Below, in pieces: positions 6,280 through 15,061 of a stretch of 23,739 nt of DNA. Position numbers and translations under genes: made by a program. The stretch is from positions 26,989-50,727 of the forward strand of contig PLNO01000135.1 in assembly GCA_003141795.1 (NCBI GenBank). The letters run 5' to 3'. Each line of letters begins with the position of its first letter. The first letter of the stretch is position 1. This DNA is from Spirochaetaceae bacterium (lineage in GTDB: Bacteria > Spirochaetota > Spirochaetia > SZUA-6 > Fen-1364). Below the pieces are notes generated by a model. The model had not been told where the DNA came from. It ran no database searches and worked only from the letters and a program-made list of their open reading frames with translations.

Positions 6280-7263
6280 TCAGCGCGGGGAGTGGTGAGC
6301 CGGGAGGACGGGCTCGCTTTGCACGAGGAGGTACTGGTCCCTGTCGGCGAACGGGACCTGGATCGCGGAGCCGACCTTCGGCCGCAGCCGGGCGAGGTAT
6401 CCCGGGGTCAGGTGCCTGTCGATCTGGCGCCCCAGCGACTGGCTCGACGCCATGGGCCTATAGGCTGAGTCCAACGCCGCATCCCCCAGGTCCTGGCTGA
6501 GGAGGCAGTAGTACGGCCCGTCCAGGAGGAGCACCGCCTCGCCGAGGTGCACATACGGTTCCTTCGATGAAATGATGTCCCAGGGGGGGAGAAACGGAAC
6601 AGGGTCTCCGGGATTGACGATGCGCAGGATGGGGAGGAAGCCGAACTTTTCCCTGCCCGCGGGCGTCGTGACGCGCGGAGCGCCCGACGCGTAGACCTGC
6701 ACGACGTCGTAGTGATCCGTCCAGAGCAGCATGGCGAGGATCACCGCCTCGGCGGCGCCCAGGGAATGGCCGAAGATCACGATCTGGTAGTCCGGCCGCA
6801 GCCGGGGAAGGATGTCCTTGTAGACGGCCAGGGCGAGCTCCTCGAAGCCCTTGTGCAGGTCGATGCCGAGCTTCCCGTTGTGGTGCAGGCCGTAGTCCAT
6901 GTCCGCCTGCGCATTGCGCAGATTCGCTGTGCCGCGGATCCAGATCTCCTGGCGCTTCAGCGCGTGGGACGTGCCGATCATGTAACGGTTCATGGTTGCG
7001 GGAAGGTCGACGAGAACGAACTCGTCGTAGGTCGATCCGACCGTGGCCCGGATGCGCTGGTCGGACTCGTACCGCATGATCTTGTAGTCGAGGGTCATTC
7101 GTTCGATTACGGGAAAGTCCACGGACCCCTCGGCGTCGGGGCTCTCCAGGAAAGGGAGGCGGCCGGTGGCACAGGAGGCGAGGAGGAGAAGAAGAGAGCA
7201 GGAGAGGAGACCGGCGTACGCCGTCCTGCGAATGCGGCCACGAAAAAGTACTGGCATCGGCAT
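6280..7263 (-). CDS. Class 3 (alpha/beta hydrolase) lipase-like lipoprotein
   Basis: This protein of up to 327 residues is a probable membrane-anchored esterase or lipase of the class 3 family. It begins with basic residues, a hydrophobic segment and lipobox LASC (Cys31 from the first ATG), so it should be lipid-modified and exported. The nucleophile elbow is GHSLG with S167. D220 in NPGDPVP and H284 in QIDRHLTPGY are the likely rest of the triad. IRGTANLRNAQADMDY is the family's oxyanion-region stretch. Two ATGs are possible, at 7263 and 7257; the promoter predicts +1 near 7257-7259, which favours the second. The natural substrate is unknown. The gene is divergent from addA and separated from the aldolase downstream by 141 bases with a separate promoter. 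Confidence 0.87.
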   Translation of the reverse strand: MPMPVLFRGRIRRTAYAGLLSCSLLLLLASCATGRLPFLESPDAEGSVDFPVIERMTLDYKIMRYESDQRIRATVGSTYDEFVLVDLPATMNRYMIGTSHALKRQEIWIRGTANLRNAQADMDYGLHHNGKLGIDLHKGFEELALAVYKDILPRLRPDYQIVIFGHSLGAAEAVILAMLLWTDHYDVVQVYASGAPRVTTPAGREKFGFLPILRIVNPGDPVPFLPPWDIISSKEPYVHLGEAVLLLDGPYYCLLSQDLGDAALDSAYRPMASSQSLGRQIDRHLTPGYLARLRPKVGSAIQVPFADRDQYLLVQSEPVLPAHHSPR

Positions 7264-7265
7264 GC

Positions 7266-7294
7266 ATTGAATCCGCCGGCCCGCGCCTTGTCAA
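7266..7294 (-). promoter_or_regulatory. Leaderless-type promoter of the lipase gene
   Basis: On the minus strand a perfect TTGACA (7294-7289) is followed after 17 bases by TTCAAT (7271-7266). The predicted +1 is about 7259, between the two candidate ATGs, so the mRNA is expected to start at or next to the ATG at 7257. The -35 box overlaps that of the divergent addA promoter. Confidence 0.6.
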
Positions 7295-7316
7295 CGGCGG
7301 GGGCCGCGGCTATCAT
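7288..7316 (+). promoter_or_regulatory. addA: Leaderless-type promoter of the addAB operon
   Basis: TTGTCA (7288-7293) is followed after 17 bases by TATCAT (7311-7316). The ATG of addA is at 7325, eight bases past the -10 box, so the transcript is expected to begin at or just before the start codon. The -35 box shares five bases with the lipase -35 box on the other strand. Confidence 0.6.
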
Positions 7317-7324
7317 CGGGGGCC

Positions 7325-10300
7325 ATGCCCGTCCTCGAACCGGACACATCGCTCGAGCTTCCGCGCGTGACCGTGCTCAAGGCATCCGCAGGGTCGGGCA
7401 AGACGTATGCCCTCACCGAGCGTTTCGTCCAGTTCCTCCTCTCCGAACGCATCCCGAAGAACGACCTGCGTAACATCCTCGCCATCACGTTCTCCAACAA
7501 TGCCTCGCGGGAGATGCGCGGGGAGGTGCTGGGCTGGCTGAAGAGGCTGCACTTCCGGGACCCCGAGAGGCTGCGGGAAATCGCGAGCGTCACCGCGGGA
7601 GGTGAGGAAAAGGCGGCGGGAAAGGCGGGCACGCTCGTCGACCAGATCCTCTCCCGTTTCTCCGACTTCCAGGTGCAGACGATCGACAGCTTCATGTCGA
7701 CGATCTTCAGGGCCTCGGCCCTCGATTTCGGCTTCAGCCCGGAGTTCGAGATCGTGATGGACGCCGAGCCTCTCGTTGATTACGCGTTCAACGTATTCCT
7801 GCGGGAGGCGGCGCAGGGGACGGACATCGCGGCGCTCCTGGACGAGACGATCCGCGCCGTGCTCGGCTTCAAGGCGGGCGACGACGCATTCCCCTGGGAC
7901 CCCGCGGCGCCCCTGCTCGCGGAAATGAAGGACATCGGCGCCCGGCTCAGCCTGCTCGACGAGCACCCGGCGACGGTCGACACCACGGCACATCTCGAGC
8001 GCGCCGAGCAGAGGGTGCGCGACAGCCTGGAGGGCGTCGCAGGGCTGGTCGATGCCTCGGGGCTTGAAGCGAACAAGAAGTCGACGTTTCCCGACATCCG
8101 GGACAGCGTCCGCTCGGGGAGGTTCTCCGATCTCATCGGACGGGGCATGAAGACCTGCCCGGTGAAGAAGCCCGGCGCAAAGGACGCCGCCGGTGGCGCT
8201 GCCTACGAGCGGATCCTCGCGGCGTGGGAAGAGGCGGACGCGGCGGTGGCGGAGTACACGGGCCGCTGGGCCCGGGCCTTCTACCAACCCTACCTTCGGC
8301 TCCACGGGACACTCGACGCGACGATGGAGAAGGTGAAGCGCAGCCAGTCGACGATCGTGCTCAGCGACATAGGCCGGGCACTCGGAGAGTACATCACCAA
8401 CGACATTGTTCCCGACGTCTACTTCCGCATCGGCGAGCGGGTCTGGCATTTCCTCATCGACGAGTTCCAGGACACCTCCCCGATGCAGTGGCGCGCGCTG
8501 TTTCCGCTCGTGGAGAACTCCCTGGCCATGGGGGGAAGCCTCTTCGTGGTGGGCGATACGAAGCAGGCCATCTACGGTTTCCGTCAGGCCGACTACACGA
8601 TCATGCGCGGCATGGAGACCGACAACCCGTTCCCCTCCGCGGGGCATACGCTGCGCGAGCTCACCGTGAACCGGCGCAGCGGCGGCAGGGTGCTCTCCTT
8701 CGTTTCCGAAGTGTTCCGCACCAACGCTCCGGCCGTCGCGCAGTACAGGGAGGCGTCGCGCAGGAGCGGTCTTGACGAGTGGATTCAGGACCCGCGGGAC
8801 GGGGCTGATCCCGGATACGTCGAGGTCCAGATCCTCGACCGTGACGACGAGAACCCGCCGGAGCGGGAGAAGCTCCGCCAGATCATGACGGACCTCCACG
8901 CCCGCGGGTACGCCTGGGGAGACATCGCGCTTCTGGCGTCGAAGAACGATCAGATCGTGCGCGCCACCTCGTGGCTGAACGAGATGGGGATCCCCTTCCT
9001 CTCCTTCAGCAGCCTCGACGTGCGGGCACGGCGGATCGCGGGAGAGCTGATCGCGCTCCTGTCCTTTCTCGATTCGCCTCCCGACGACCTCGCCTTCGCG
9101 ACGTTCCTCCTCGGCGACATCTTCAGCCGCACGATTGCGGGGAGCGGAACCACGACTTCCGACATCCGGGACTTCCTCTGGAGAAGCAGGGGGAACCGCC
9201 CCCTCTACAAGGCCTTTCAGATCGAGTTCCCCGTTCTATGGAAGAATCTCTTCGCCGGGCTGTTTCGTTCCTCCGGCTACCTCCCCCTGTACGACCTCGT
9301 GAGCGAGGCGTACGCGGTGTTCGACGTTTTCACCCGCGCTCCCGAAGAGGAGGCGACCCTCGCGAAGCTCCTGGAGATCGTGAAGGAGTTCGAAGGATCG
9401 GGGTCCAACAGCCTGCGCGATTTCCTCGGCACGACCGACGATGAGCGGGGCGAATGGGCCATCGCGGTCCCCCGTGGCGCAGACTCCGTGAACGCCATGA
9501 CCGTCCACAAGGCGAAAGGGCTGGGGTTTCCCGTCGTCGTGGCGCTCCTCTACGGCGAATCACGGCGTGGGTTCGAGTACACGGTGCTCCGTGAAGGGGG
9601 CCAGGTCGGCCTGGTGAAGCTCACAAAGGCCATCGCCGATCGCGATCCGACGCTTGCCGCGCTCTACGACGAGGAGGAGGTGCGGACAAAGGTGGAAAGC
9701 CTGAACGCGCTGTACGTCGCGCTCACCCGGGCCAAGCAGGAGATGTACGTGGTCGGCGTGAAGAGGGAGCGCGACACGTTTCCCTTCGACCTCCTGCCTT
9801 CAGCGGGATTCGCACCGTCGGACGGCAAGGGACCTCCGCCGACAAGGCCGCCTGAAAAGGAAAGCCCCGCCGGCCTGCGGCACGAGGCGCGGGCCGTTCC
9901 CGTCTCTTTCGCCCGGGGCAGGCTGGGACGGGAGGAGCGGCGGCGCGGAGAGCTCGTTCACCGCATCCTCGAGCTGCTGGGTGCGCACCCCGCGGATATG
10001 TCCGCCGCCCTGGCCGCGGCCGCCGCGCGGGCGGCGCAGGAGGCCCGGGAAGACCCGACCGCGGCTCACGGGGAGGCTTCCCGCCTGGACAGGATGATGA
10101 AGGAGACCGCGCTGGGCTCGTATTTCGACGCGGCGCCGGGGCGCGTCGTGTACACCGAACAGGAGTTCTGCGATGAAACGGGTCGGCTCTTTCGGATGGA
10201 CAGGGTCGTCGTCGATCCCGGAAGCGTCACCGTCATCGACTTCAAGACCGGCGCCGAGGAACCGGCAGAGCACGCGGAACAGGTGAAGGAGTACGTGCGC

Positions 10301-10384
10301 ATCCTCTCCGACGTGTTCCCCGACCGCGCCGTGAAGGCGGTCATCGCCTACCTCGACCTCGGGGTCGTGAGGGTCGTCGAATGA
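7325..10384 (+). CDS. addA: AddA-like UvrD-family helicase-nuclease subunit
   Basis: This 1019-residue protein is the helicase-nuclease subunit of an AddAB-type enzyme that resects double-strand breaks for RecA-dependent repair. Superfamily 1 motifs appear in order: Walker A ASAGSGKT (K26), motif II LIDEFQDTSP (D379, E380), motif III VGDTKQAIYGFRQ (about 409-421), motif V VNAMTVHKAKGLGF (about 722-735) and motif VI LYVALTRAKQ (about 796-805). The C-terminus is a RecB-type nuclease domain with H879 in GELVH, D959 in FRMDR, and D972 and K974 in VIDFKTG, all active-site residues present. It is shorter than typical Firmicute AddA (about 1200 residues). Its stop overlaps the addB start as ATGA, so the two are translationally coupled. 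The start has no Shine-Dalgarno but a promoter directly upstream. Helicase and nuclease sites both look intact. Confidence 0.93.
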   Translation: MPVLEPDTSLELPRVTVLKASAGSGKTYALTERFVQFLLSERIPKNDLRNILAITFSNNASREMRGEVLGWLKRLHFRDPERLREIASVTAGGEEKAAGKAGTLVDQILSRFSDFQVQTIDSFMSTIFRASALDFGFSPEFEIVMDAEPLVDYAFNVFLREAAQGTDIAALLDETIRAVLGFKAGDDAFPWDPAAPLLAEMKDIGARLSLLDEHPATVDTTAHLERAEQRVRDSLEGVAGLVDASGLEANKKSTFPDIRDSVRSGRFSDLIGRGMKTCPVKKPGAKDAAGGAAYERILAAWEEADAAVAEYTGRWARAFYQPYLRLHGTLDATMEKVKRSQSTIVLSDIGRALGEYITNDIVPDVYFRIGERVWHFLIDEFQDTSPMQWRALFPLVENSLAMGGSLFVVGDTKQAIYGFRQADYTIMRGMETDNPFPSAGHTLRELTVNRRSGGRVLSFVSEVFRTNAPAVAQYREASRRSGLDEWIQDPRDGADPGYVEVQILDRDDENPPEREKLRQIMTDLHARGYAWGDIALLASKNDQIVRATSWLNEMGIPFLSFSSLDVRARRIAGELIALLSFLDSPPDDLAFATFLLGDIFSRTIAGSGTTTSDIRDFLWRSRGNRPLYKAFQIEFPVLWKNLFAGLFRSSGYLPLYDLVSEAYAVFDVFTRAPEEEATLAKLLEIVKEFEGSGSNSLRDFLGTTDDERGEWAIAVPRGADSVNAMTVHKAKGLGFPVVVALLYGESRRGFEYTVLREGGQVGLVKLTKAIADRDPTLAALYDEEEVRTKVESLNALYVALTRAKQEMYVVGVKRERDTFPFDLLPSAGFAPSDGKGPPPTRPPEKESPAGLRHEARAVPVSFARGRLGREERRRGELVHRILELLGAHPADMSAALAAAAARAAQEAREDPTAAHGEASRLDRMMKETALGSYFDAAPGRVVYTEQEFCDETGRLFRMDRVVVDPGSVTVIDFKTGAEEPAEHAEQVKEYVRILSDVFPDRAVKAVIAYLDLGVVRVVE

Positions 10385-13212
10385 GCACCACGCTCCTGCC
10401 CGCCGGGCAGAGCCTCGTCGACGAGATTGCACGCCGCATCGGGGAGGCCGGGTGTCCGGCCTCGGACTGCGTCGTCATATTCCCCGGCAAGCGGCCGGCG
10501 CATTTCCTGCGCCAGCGTCTTGCCGCAACCGCGGGATCGAGCATCCTGCCCCCCCGCATGCTCTCCATGGACGAGCTCGTGGATGCCGCCTACGAGGAGC
10601 GCGCGGCACGGGACGGACAGGTCCGGCCCAAGCTCGATCCCATCGATGCCGTGTCCATCCTCTACGAGATCCAGATCGCCTCCCAGCACCCCCTCGGCGG
10701 CAACGCCTTTATGACGCTGGACAGCTTCTTCTCCGTGGGCCTCAAGGTCTTCAACGACATCGAGGAGCTTCTCATCGAAGAGGTGCCGGCGCGCAACGTG
10801 GCGGAGGTGCAGGTCCTCGTGGAGGAGAAGGTGCCGCCGCGATCCCGGGAGCGTCTGCAGACCCTCGCCGTGTTCTATGAGACCTTCTACGAGCAGGTGA
10901 AGGAGCGGGGATTTTCCACGCGTTCCTCCCGCTACCGGGCCGTTGCCTCGACGGTCCTGGCAGACGACGTCCCGCGGCAGGGCCCCATCATCCTTGCGGG
11001 CTTCTTCACGCTCACCCGTGCCGAGCACCGACTTTTCACCGCCATGGCATCCTGGCCGCGCGTGCAGATGGTCTTCCAGGACGGCCCCGGCATCTGCGAC
11101 CGGATCCAGGGGCTCGGCATCCCCCCTGTGGCGGGCCGACCGGATAAACCTGCGCCACGGCCGACGATGCACTTCTACAGCAGCCCCGACACCCACGGCC
11201 AGATCTTCGCACTGAGCGCCGCGCTCACCGAGGCGGAGGAGAGCACGCTCATCGTGCTGCCCAAGCCCGAGACCCTGTTCCCGCTCCTCCGGCATTGCCT
11301 CTCACGGTTCGATCCGGAGAGCTACAACGTCTCCCTTCCCTACCCTCTGCAGCGCACCCCGCTGTACGGCTTCCTCAATGACCTCATGGAGCTCGTTGCC
11401 ACGATGGACGGGGAGCGCGTGTACCTGCCCTCGTATGTCTCCTTCGTCCTCCATCCCTACGTCAAGAACATCCGTCTGGGCGCTTCGGCAGAATCCACAC
11501 GGGTGCTGTTCCACGCGCTGGAGGAGAGCCTGGCGAGCCAGCGGACGAGGCGCTTCGCGACGCTCGAAGAGATCGAGTCGGACACGGGGCTCTTCGCCGT
11601 GGCCGCGAAGAGGATCGGGGACGAACAGGTCAGCGGTGAGATGCTGCGCGCGCATCTCACCGACATCCACGAGAGGACCGTGTCGCGCTTCCGAAGCTTC
11701 CGCAATGTCAGGGACTTCGCCGAGCGGTGCATCGAGCTCATCTCCTGGGTGCACGACGAGAGCACAGCCCGGGACCACCCCTACTTCACCCCGTTCTCGG
11801 AGCGGTTCGTGCAGTCCCTGGAGGCGATCTCCCGATCCCTCATGGCGGAGAAATCCTTCAACGATACGGGCAGCTACTTCATCCTCCTGCGCCGCTACAT
11901 CCAGACCTGCTACCTCCCGTTCCCCGGCACGCCGCTGCACGGCATGCAGGTGCTGGGTGCCCTGGAGACGCGCAACCTCCAGTTCAAACGCGTGTTCGTT
12001 CTCGACGCGAACGAGGGAAGCTTCCCCGGCACGGGCTCGGAGAACACGCTGCTGCCCCTTCCCGTGCGCCTTGCCCTGAAGCTTTCCACCTACAGGGACC
12101 AGGAGGATATCGCCGCCTATCACTTCAGCCTGCTCACGGCGGGCGCCGCGGAGCTCCACCTGTTCTCCCTCTCGTCCGGGGAAAGCGAGAGGTCACGCTT
12201 CGTCGAGCGGCTCCTCTGGGAGGAGCAGAAGAAGAGCGGTACCTTGAGCGAGCGCGGGATCGTGCAACCGATCCAGTACAGGGTGAATCTCTCCACGGCC
12301 CAGCCGGCAGCGGTGGAAAAGACTCCGGCCATGGCGGAATGGCTGCGGAGCCAGAAGTACAGCGCCACGTCCCTGGACGCCTACCTCCAGTGCCCGTTGA
12401 AGTTCTACTATCGAAGCGTTCTTGCGCTGGGCCCGCGGGAGGAGACCACGGGGGAGATCGAGGCCGTGGACATCGGCTCGTTCGTGCACGACGTGCTCAA
12501 GCGTTATTTCACCGCGCGCACGGGAAGGCCGCTCGGCGCGGAGGACGCGGATCGTGGAGAAATGGCGACGCTGGTGGACGACGCATTCTCCAGGTGGTTC
12601 GGCGCGGCCGATACGGGAGCGAACAGGCTGCTGCGCGCGCAAGTGAGGCGGCATCTCGGCGATTTTCTCGACGGCTACCTCAAAGAGCTCGTCGCCGCGC
12701 ATCGGATCACTTTCAAGGCTCTTGAACGTCCGATAGAAACCGCGTGGGGCGACCACGCGCTCCGCGGCAGGCTGGACGTCGTGGCAGACAGGGACGGCAA
12801 ACCGTGCCTGATCGACTACAAGACCTCGGCCCACCGGGCCAACTACGCCCTGCGCATGGATCGCCTGGATATAGACGATCGCGCGACGTGGAGCCGCGCC
12901 ATCCCCACGCTGCAGCTCCCCTTCTACATGCTCCTCTACGCCGCGGAATCCGGCCGTGAGCCTGCCGAGGTCCAGGCGATGTTCCTGCTCCTCGGCCGCA
13001 CGCAGATGGACGACCGCATCGAGGTGCCGCTCTTCGAGGACCCGTCGGATGCCGTCGATGCATGGCCCCGGCTCGAAACGGTGATCAGAAGACTGCTGGA
13101 GGAGATCGTCTCCCCGGAGATTCCCTTCACCCCCGCCCCCGACCTGCGTGCGGCCTGCCCCCGCTGCGATTTCGCCGCCATCTGCGGCACCGCGTGGCTG
13201 AAGAAGGGGTAG
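10381..13212 (+). CDS. addB: AddB-like nuclease subunit with iron-sulfur cysteines
   Basis: This 943-residue protein is the partner subunit of AddA. The N-terminal half is an inactivated UvrD-like fold: the expected Walker A place reads VIFPGKRPAHFLRQRL and lacks GxGKT, as in AddB proteins that scan for Chi rather than hydrolyse ATP. The C-terminal PD-(D/E)XK nuclease domain has D799 in GRLD and D812 with K814 in LIDYKTS. Four cysteines, C671 in YLQCPLKFYY and C926, C929, C935 in a Cx2Cx5C tail, match the 4Fe-4S staple that closes the AddB nuclease domain. An AddB of about 1100-1200 residues is more usual, so the helicase-like part is trimmed. It overlaps addA by four bases. The order addA then addB is the reverse of the Bacillus order. 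Confidence 0.9.
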   Translation: MSTTLLPAGQSLVDEIARRIGEAGCPASDCVVIFPGKRPAHFLRQRLAATAGSSILPPRMLSMDELVDAAYEERAARDGQVRPKLDPIDAVSILYEIQIASQHPLGGNAFMTLDSFFSVGLKVFNDIEELLIEEVPARNVAEVQVLVEEKVPPRSRERLQTLAVFYETFYEQVKERGFSTRSSRYRAVASTVLADDVPRQGPIILAGFFTLTRAEHRLFTAMASWPRVQMVFQDGPGICDRIQGLGIPPVAGRPDKPAPRPTMHFYSSPDTHGQIFALSAALTEAEESTLIVLPKPETLFPLLRHCLSRFDPESYNVSLPYPLQRTPLYGFLNDLMELVATMDGERVYLPSYVSFVLHPYVKNIRLGASAESTRVLFHALEESLASQRTRRFATLEEIESDTGLFAVAAKRIGDEQVSGEMLRAHLTDIHERTVSRFRSFRNVRDFAERCIELISWVHDESTARDHPYFTPFSERFVQSLEAISRSLMAEKSFNDTGSYFILLRRYIQTCYLPFPGTPLHGMQVLGALETRNLQFKRVFVLDANEGSFPGTGSENTLLPLPVRLALKLSTYRDQEDIAAYHFSLLTAGAAELHLFSLSSGESERSRFVERLLWEEQKKSGTLSERGIVQPIQYRVNLSTAQPAAVEKTPAMAEWLRSQKYSATSLDAYLQCPLKFYYRSVLALGPREETTGEIEAVDIGSFVHDVLKRYFTARTGRPLGAEDADRGEMATLVDDAFSRWFGAADTGANRLLRAQVRRHLGDFLDGYLKELVAAHRITFKALERPIETAWGDHALRGRLDVVADRDGKPCLIDYKTSAHRANYALRMDRLDIDDRATWSRAIPTLQLPFYMLLYAAESGREPAEVQAMFLLLGRTQMDDRIEVPLFEDPSDAVDAWPRLETVIRRLLEEIVSPEIPFTPAPDLRAACPRCDFAAICGTAWLKKG

Positions 13213-13225
13213 GCGCAGCGCACCC

Positions 13226-13237
13226 GCGGCGCGCCGC
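13226..13237. repeat. Perfect 12-bp GC palindrome after addB
   Basis: GCGGCGCGCCGC lies 14 bases past the addB stop, at the head of the 86-base gap before the AIM24 gene. It has no T tract after it. It may fold as part of the 3' end of the addAB transcript, but chance is likely in DNA this GC-rich. Confidence 0.25.
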
Positions 13238-13263
13238 CCATGCGGCACCATCAGCAGAGCCGC

Positions 13264-13292
13264 TTGACAACGTCCCGCGCCGCGCCGACCAT
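13264..13292 (+). promoter_or_regulatory. Leaderless-type promoter of the AIM24-family gene
   Basis: A perfect TTGACA (13264-13269) is followed after 17 bases by GACCAT (13287-13292), a 3-of-6 match. The predicted +1 is 13299, the A of the ATG. The -35 box is strong and the spacing exact, but the -10 is weak. Confidence 0.45.
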
Positions 13293-13298
13293 TTCGCC

Positions 13299-14084
13299 AT
13301 GGCAGAACAGGTCACCTACAGGATCCTCGGGCACGACATGCAGATCGTGGAGATCGATCTCGAGCCCGGACAGACCATCATCGCCGAAGCCGGAGCGATG
13401 AACTACATGGACGACGGCATCACCTACGAGTCGGTGCTCGGCGACGGATCGCGCACCCCCGGGGGGTTCCTCGACCAGGCACTCGGTGCGGGCAAGCGCT
13501 TCATCATGGGGGAATCCCTCTTCCTCACCCATTTCACCAATACGGGCGGCGGCAGGCGCACCGTGGCGTTCGCAGCACCCTACCCCGGCACCATCGTTCC
13601 GCTGGAGCTCGGCAATCTGGGCGGGGAGATCATCTGCCAGAAGGACTCGTTTCTCTGCGCGGCACACGGCATCAAGCTCGACATCGCCTTCACCCGGAAC
13701 CTCGGTGTCGGCCTGCTCGGAGGGGAGGGGTTCATCCTCGAGCACCTGAGCGGATCGGGGATGGCGTTCCTCCACGCGGGGGGTACGGTGGTCCGTAAGG
13801 AGCTCACCGGCGGCACGATCCTCGTGGACACCGGCTGCCTCGTCGGATTCACCTCGGGCATCACCTACGACATCACCTCGGCGGGGGGCCTGCGCTCGAT
13901 GCTCTTCGGCGGGGAGGGGATGTTCCTTGCCCGCCTGAGCGGGACCGGCATCGTCTACCTCCAGAGCCTGCCCTTCGCACGCCTGGCACGGCGCATCCTC
14001 CAGCAGTTCACGACCAAGCGCCCCGCGGACGAGGGCTCGATCCTCGGCGGCCTGGGCAACATCCTCATGGGGGGGAGGCGGTAG
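13299..14084 (+). CDS. AIM24 / TIGR00266-family protein
   Basis: This 261-residue protein belongs to the AIM24 (TIGR00266) family, a widespread beta-rich family related in name to a yeast mitochondrial inner-membrane biogenesis factor; its bacterial role is not established. Family features seen are the N-terminal VTYRILGHDMQIVEIDLEPG, the conserved GEAGAM-like stretch IIAEAGAMNYMDD, the glycine-rich repeats of the beta-strand core (GEGFILEHLSGSG, GGEGMFLARLSG) and the late VDTGCLVGF. There is no signal peptide or membrane segment. The start at ATG 13299 gives a normal family length; the frame is open further upstream only by chance inside addB. It is the only gene between addB and the HtrA/LuxR pair and has its own promoter candidate. 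Confidence 0.87.
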   Translation: MAEQVTYRILGHDMQIVEIDLEPGQTIIAEAGAMNYMDDGITYESVLGDGSRTPGGFLDQALGAGKRFIMGESLFLTHFTNTGGGRRTVAFAAPYPGTIVPLELGNLGGEIICQKDSFLCAAHGIKLDIAFTRNLGVGLLGGEGFILEHLSGSGMAFLHAGGTVVRKELTGGTILVDTGCLVGFTSGITYDITSAGGLRSMLFGGEGMFLARLSGTGIVYLQSLPFARLARRILQQFTTKRPADEGSILGGLGNILMGGRR

Positions 14085-14176
14085 CCCCGCCCGGCCAAGG
14101 GGCACGCACCCTCCCCGTTCGGCGAGTACCCCGACCACCACCCCCTGTGTACCTTCAGGTCAGAGGTGGAATGACT

Positions 14177-15061
14177 ATGGGTTCTTCACTGAAAGAGGTA
14201 TCCGCTTCCCTTCGGGAGGCTGTTCGCAAGGCTACGGCGTACACCGTCGCCCTGGAGAGGGAGCCCTACGCGGTGAGCGGCGTGCTCATCGGCGGGGACA
14301 AGGTTCTCACGGCGAGCCATCTCGTCGGGGACGACGGGGCCCGCGTGGTACTGCCGGACGGAAAGACGGTGAGCGCCACTCTGACGGGCCGCGACACGAT
14401 GAACGACCTGGCGCTTCTCAAGGCCGCAGGGGTCCAGGCCGCGCGCCCCGCGGTGGGATCGGTCGAGGTGGGTGACCTCGTCGTGTCCCTCAAGCGGGAT
14501 ACGTTCGACGGGATCAATGCCGCGCTCGCCATGGTGAGCGCCTCCGGCGCAAAGCTCAGGCTCGGACGGGCGAGTGTGCTCGAACGTTACCTGCAGATCG
14601 ACATCGATCGGTTGACGGGGACCACGGGCGGACCCCTTGCGGACGGTGACGGCGCCTTTGCCGGCATCCAGGTCCTCAACCGGCGCATGGGCGCGGAGGT
14701 GGCCATTCCCGCGGAGCTCGCCCTGAAGAGGGCGGCGCTGATCGAGGAGAAGGGCGGTATCCCCCGGCCGTATCTCGGTGTACGGAGCCAGGAAGTCCCC
14801 CTTCCGCAGTCGGCGCGCGATACGGTGGGAGCCGGTCAGGAGACGGGGCTGCTCCTGGTCTGGGTGGAACCGGGCAAAGCCGCGGAGCAGGCGGGGCTCA
14901 TGGTCGGGGACATCATCGTCGGACTTGCCGGTGTGGCGGTGAACAATCACGGAGACCTCGTGACGGTGCTCGCCGAAAAGGGGGCAGGTGTGAAAGTCGA
15001 AGTGCGCGTTCTTCGCGGTGGCGCCATACGCACCGTCTCTCTCACCATCGGAGAGGCATGA
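14177..15061 (+). CDS. HtrA-like trypsin-fold protein with PDZ domain, catalytic Ser replaced by Thr
   Basis: This 294-residue protein has a trypsin-like HtrA (S1C) domain (about residues 20-190) followed by one PDZ domain (about 195-292). The catalytic His is H48 in LTASHLV and the Asp is D77 in NDLALLK. The nucleophile motif GNSGGP reads GTTGGP, so the serine is Thr150. The enzyme is therefore either inactive, a regulatory or chaperone-like binder, or uses threonine. There is no signal peptide or membrane segment, so unlike DegP it should stay in the cytoplasm. ATG 14177 is preferred because AGAGGTGG (14162-14169) is seven bases upstream; ATG 14171 and GTG 14147 are alternatives. The stop overlaps the LuxR-type gene by four bases (ATGA), which ties the two together functionally. 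The PDZ domain begins with RPYLGVRSQEV, as in HtrA proteins. Confidence 0.87.
   Translation: MGSSLKEVSASLREAVRKATAYTVALEREPYAVSGVLIGGDKVLTASHLVGDDGARVVLPDGKTVSATLTGRDTMNDLALLKAAGVQAARPAVGSVEVGDLVVSLKRDTFDGINAALAMVSASGAKLRLGRASVLERYLQIDIDRLTGTTGGPLADGDGAFAGIQVLNRRMGAEVAIPAELALKRAALIEEKGGIPRPYLGVRSQEVPLPQSARDTVGAGQETGLLLVWVEPGKAAEQAGLMVGDIIVGLAGVAVNNHGDLVTVLAEKGAGVKVEVRVLRGGAIRTVSLTIGEA

Noticed and set aside
7313..8899. Minus-strand open frame of 528 codons opposite addA
   Set aside because: It is antisense to the helicase motifs of addA and has the biased composition of a shadow frame; no motif was found.
13062..13298. Longer N-terminus for the AIM24-family protein starting at 13062
   Set aside because: The extra 79 residues are read from addB in another frame and do not belong to the family; ATG 13299 has a promoter directly upstream.
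14084..14103. GCCCC and GGGGC hairpin after the AIM24 gene as a terminator
   Set aside because: It has a five-pair stem, a ten-base loop and no T tract; in this GC-rich sequence such pairings are common.
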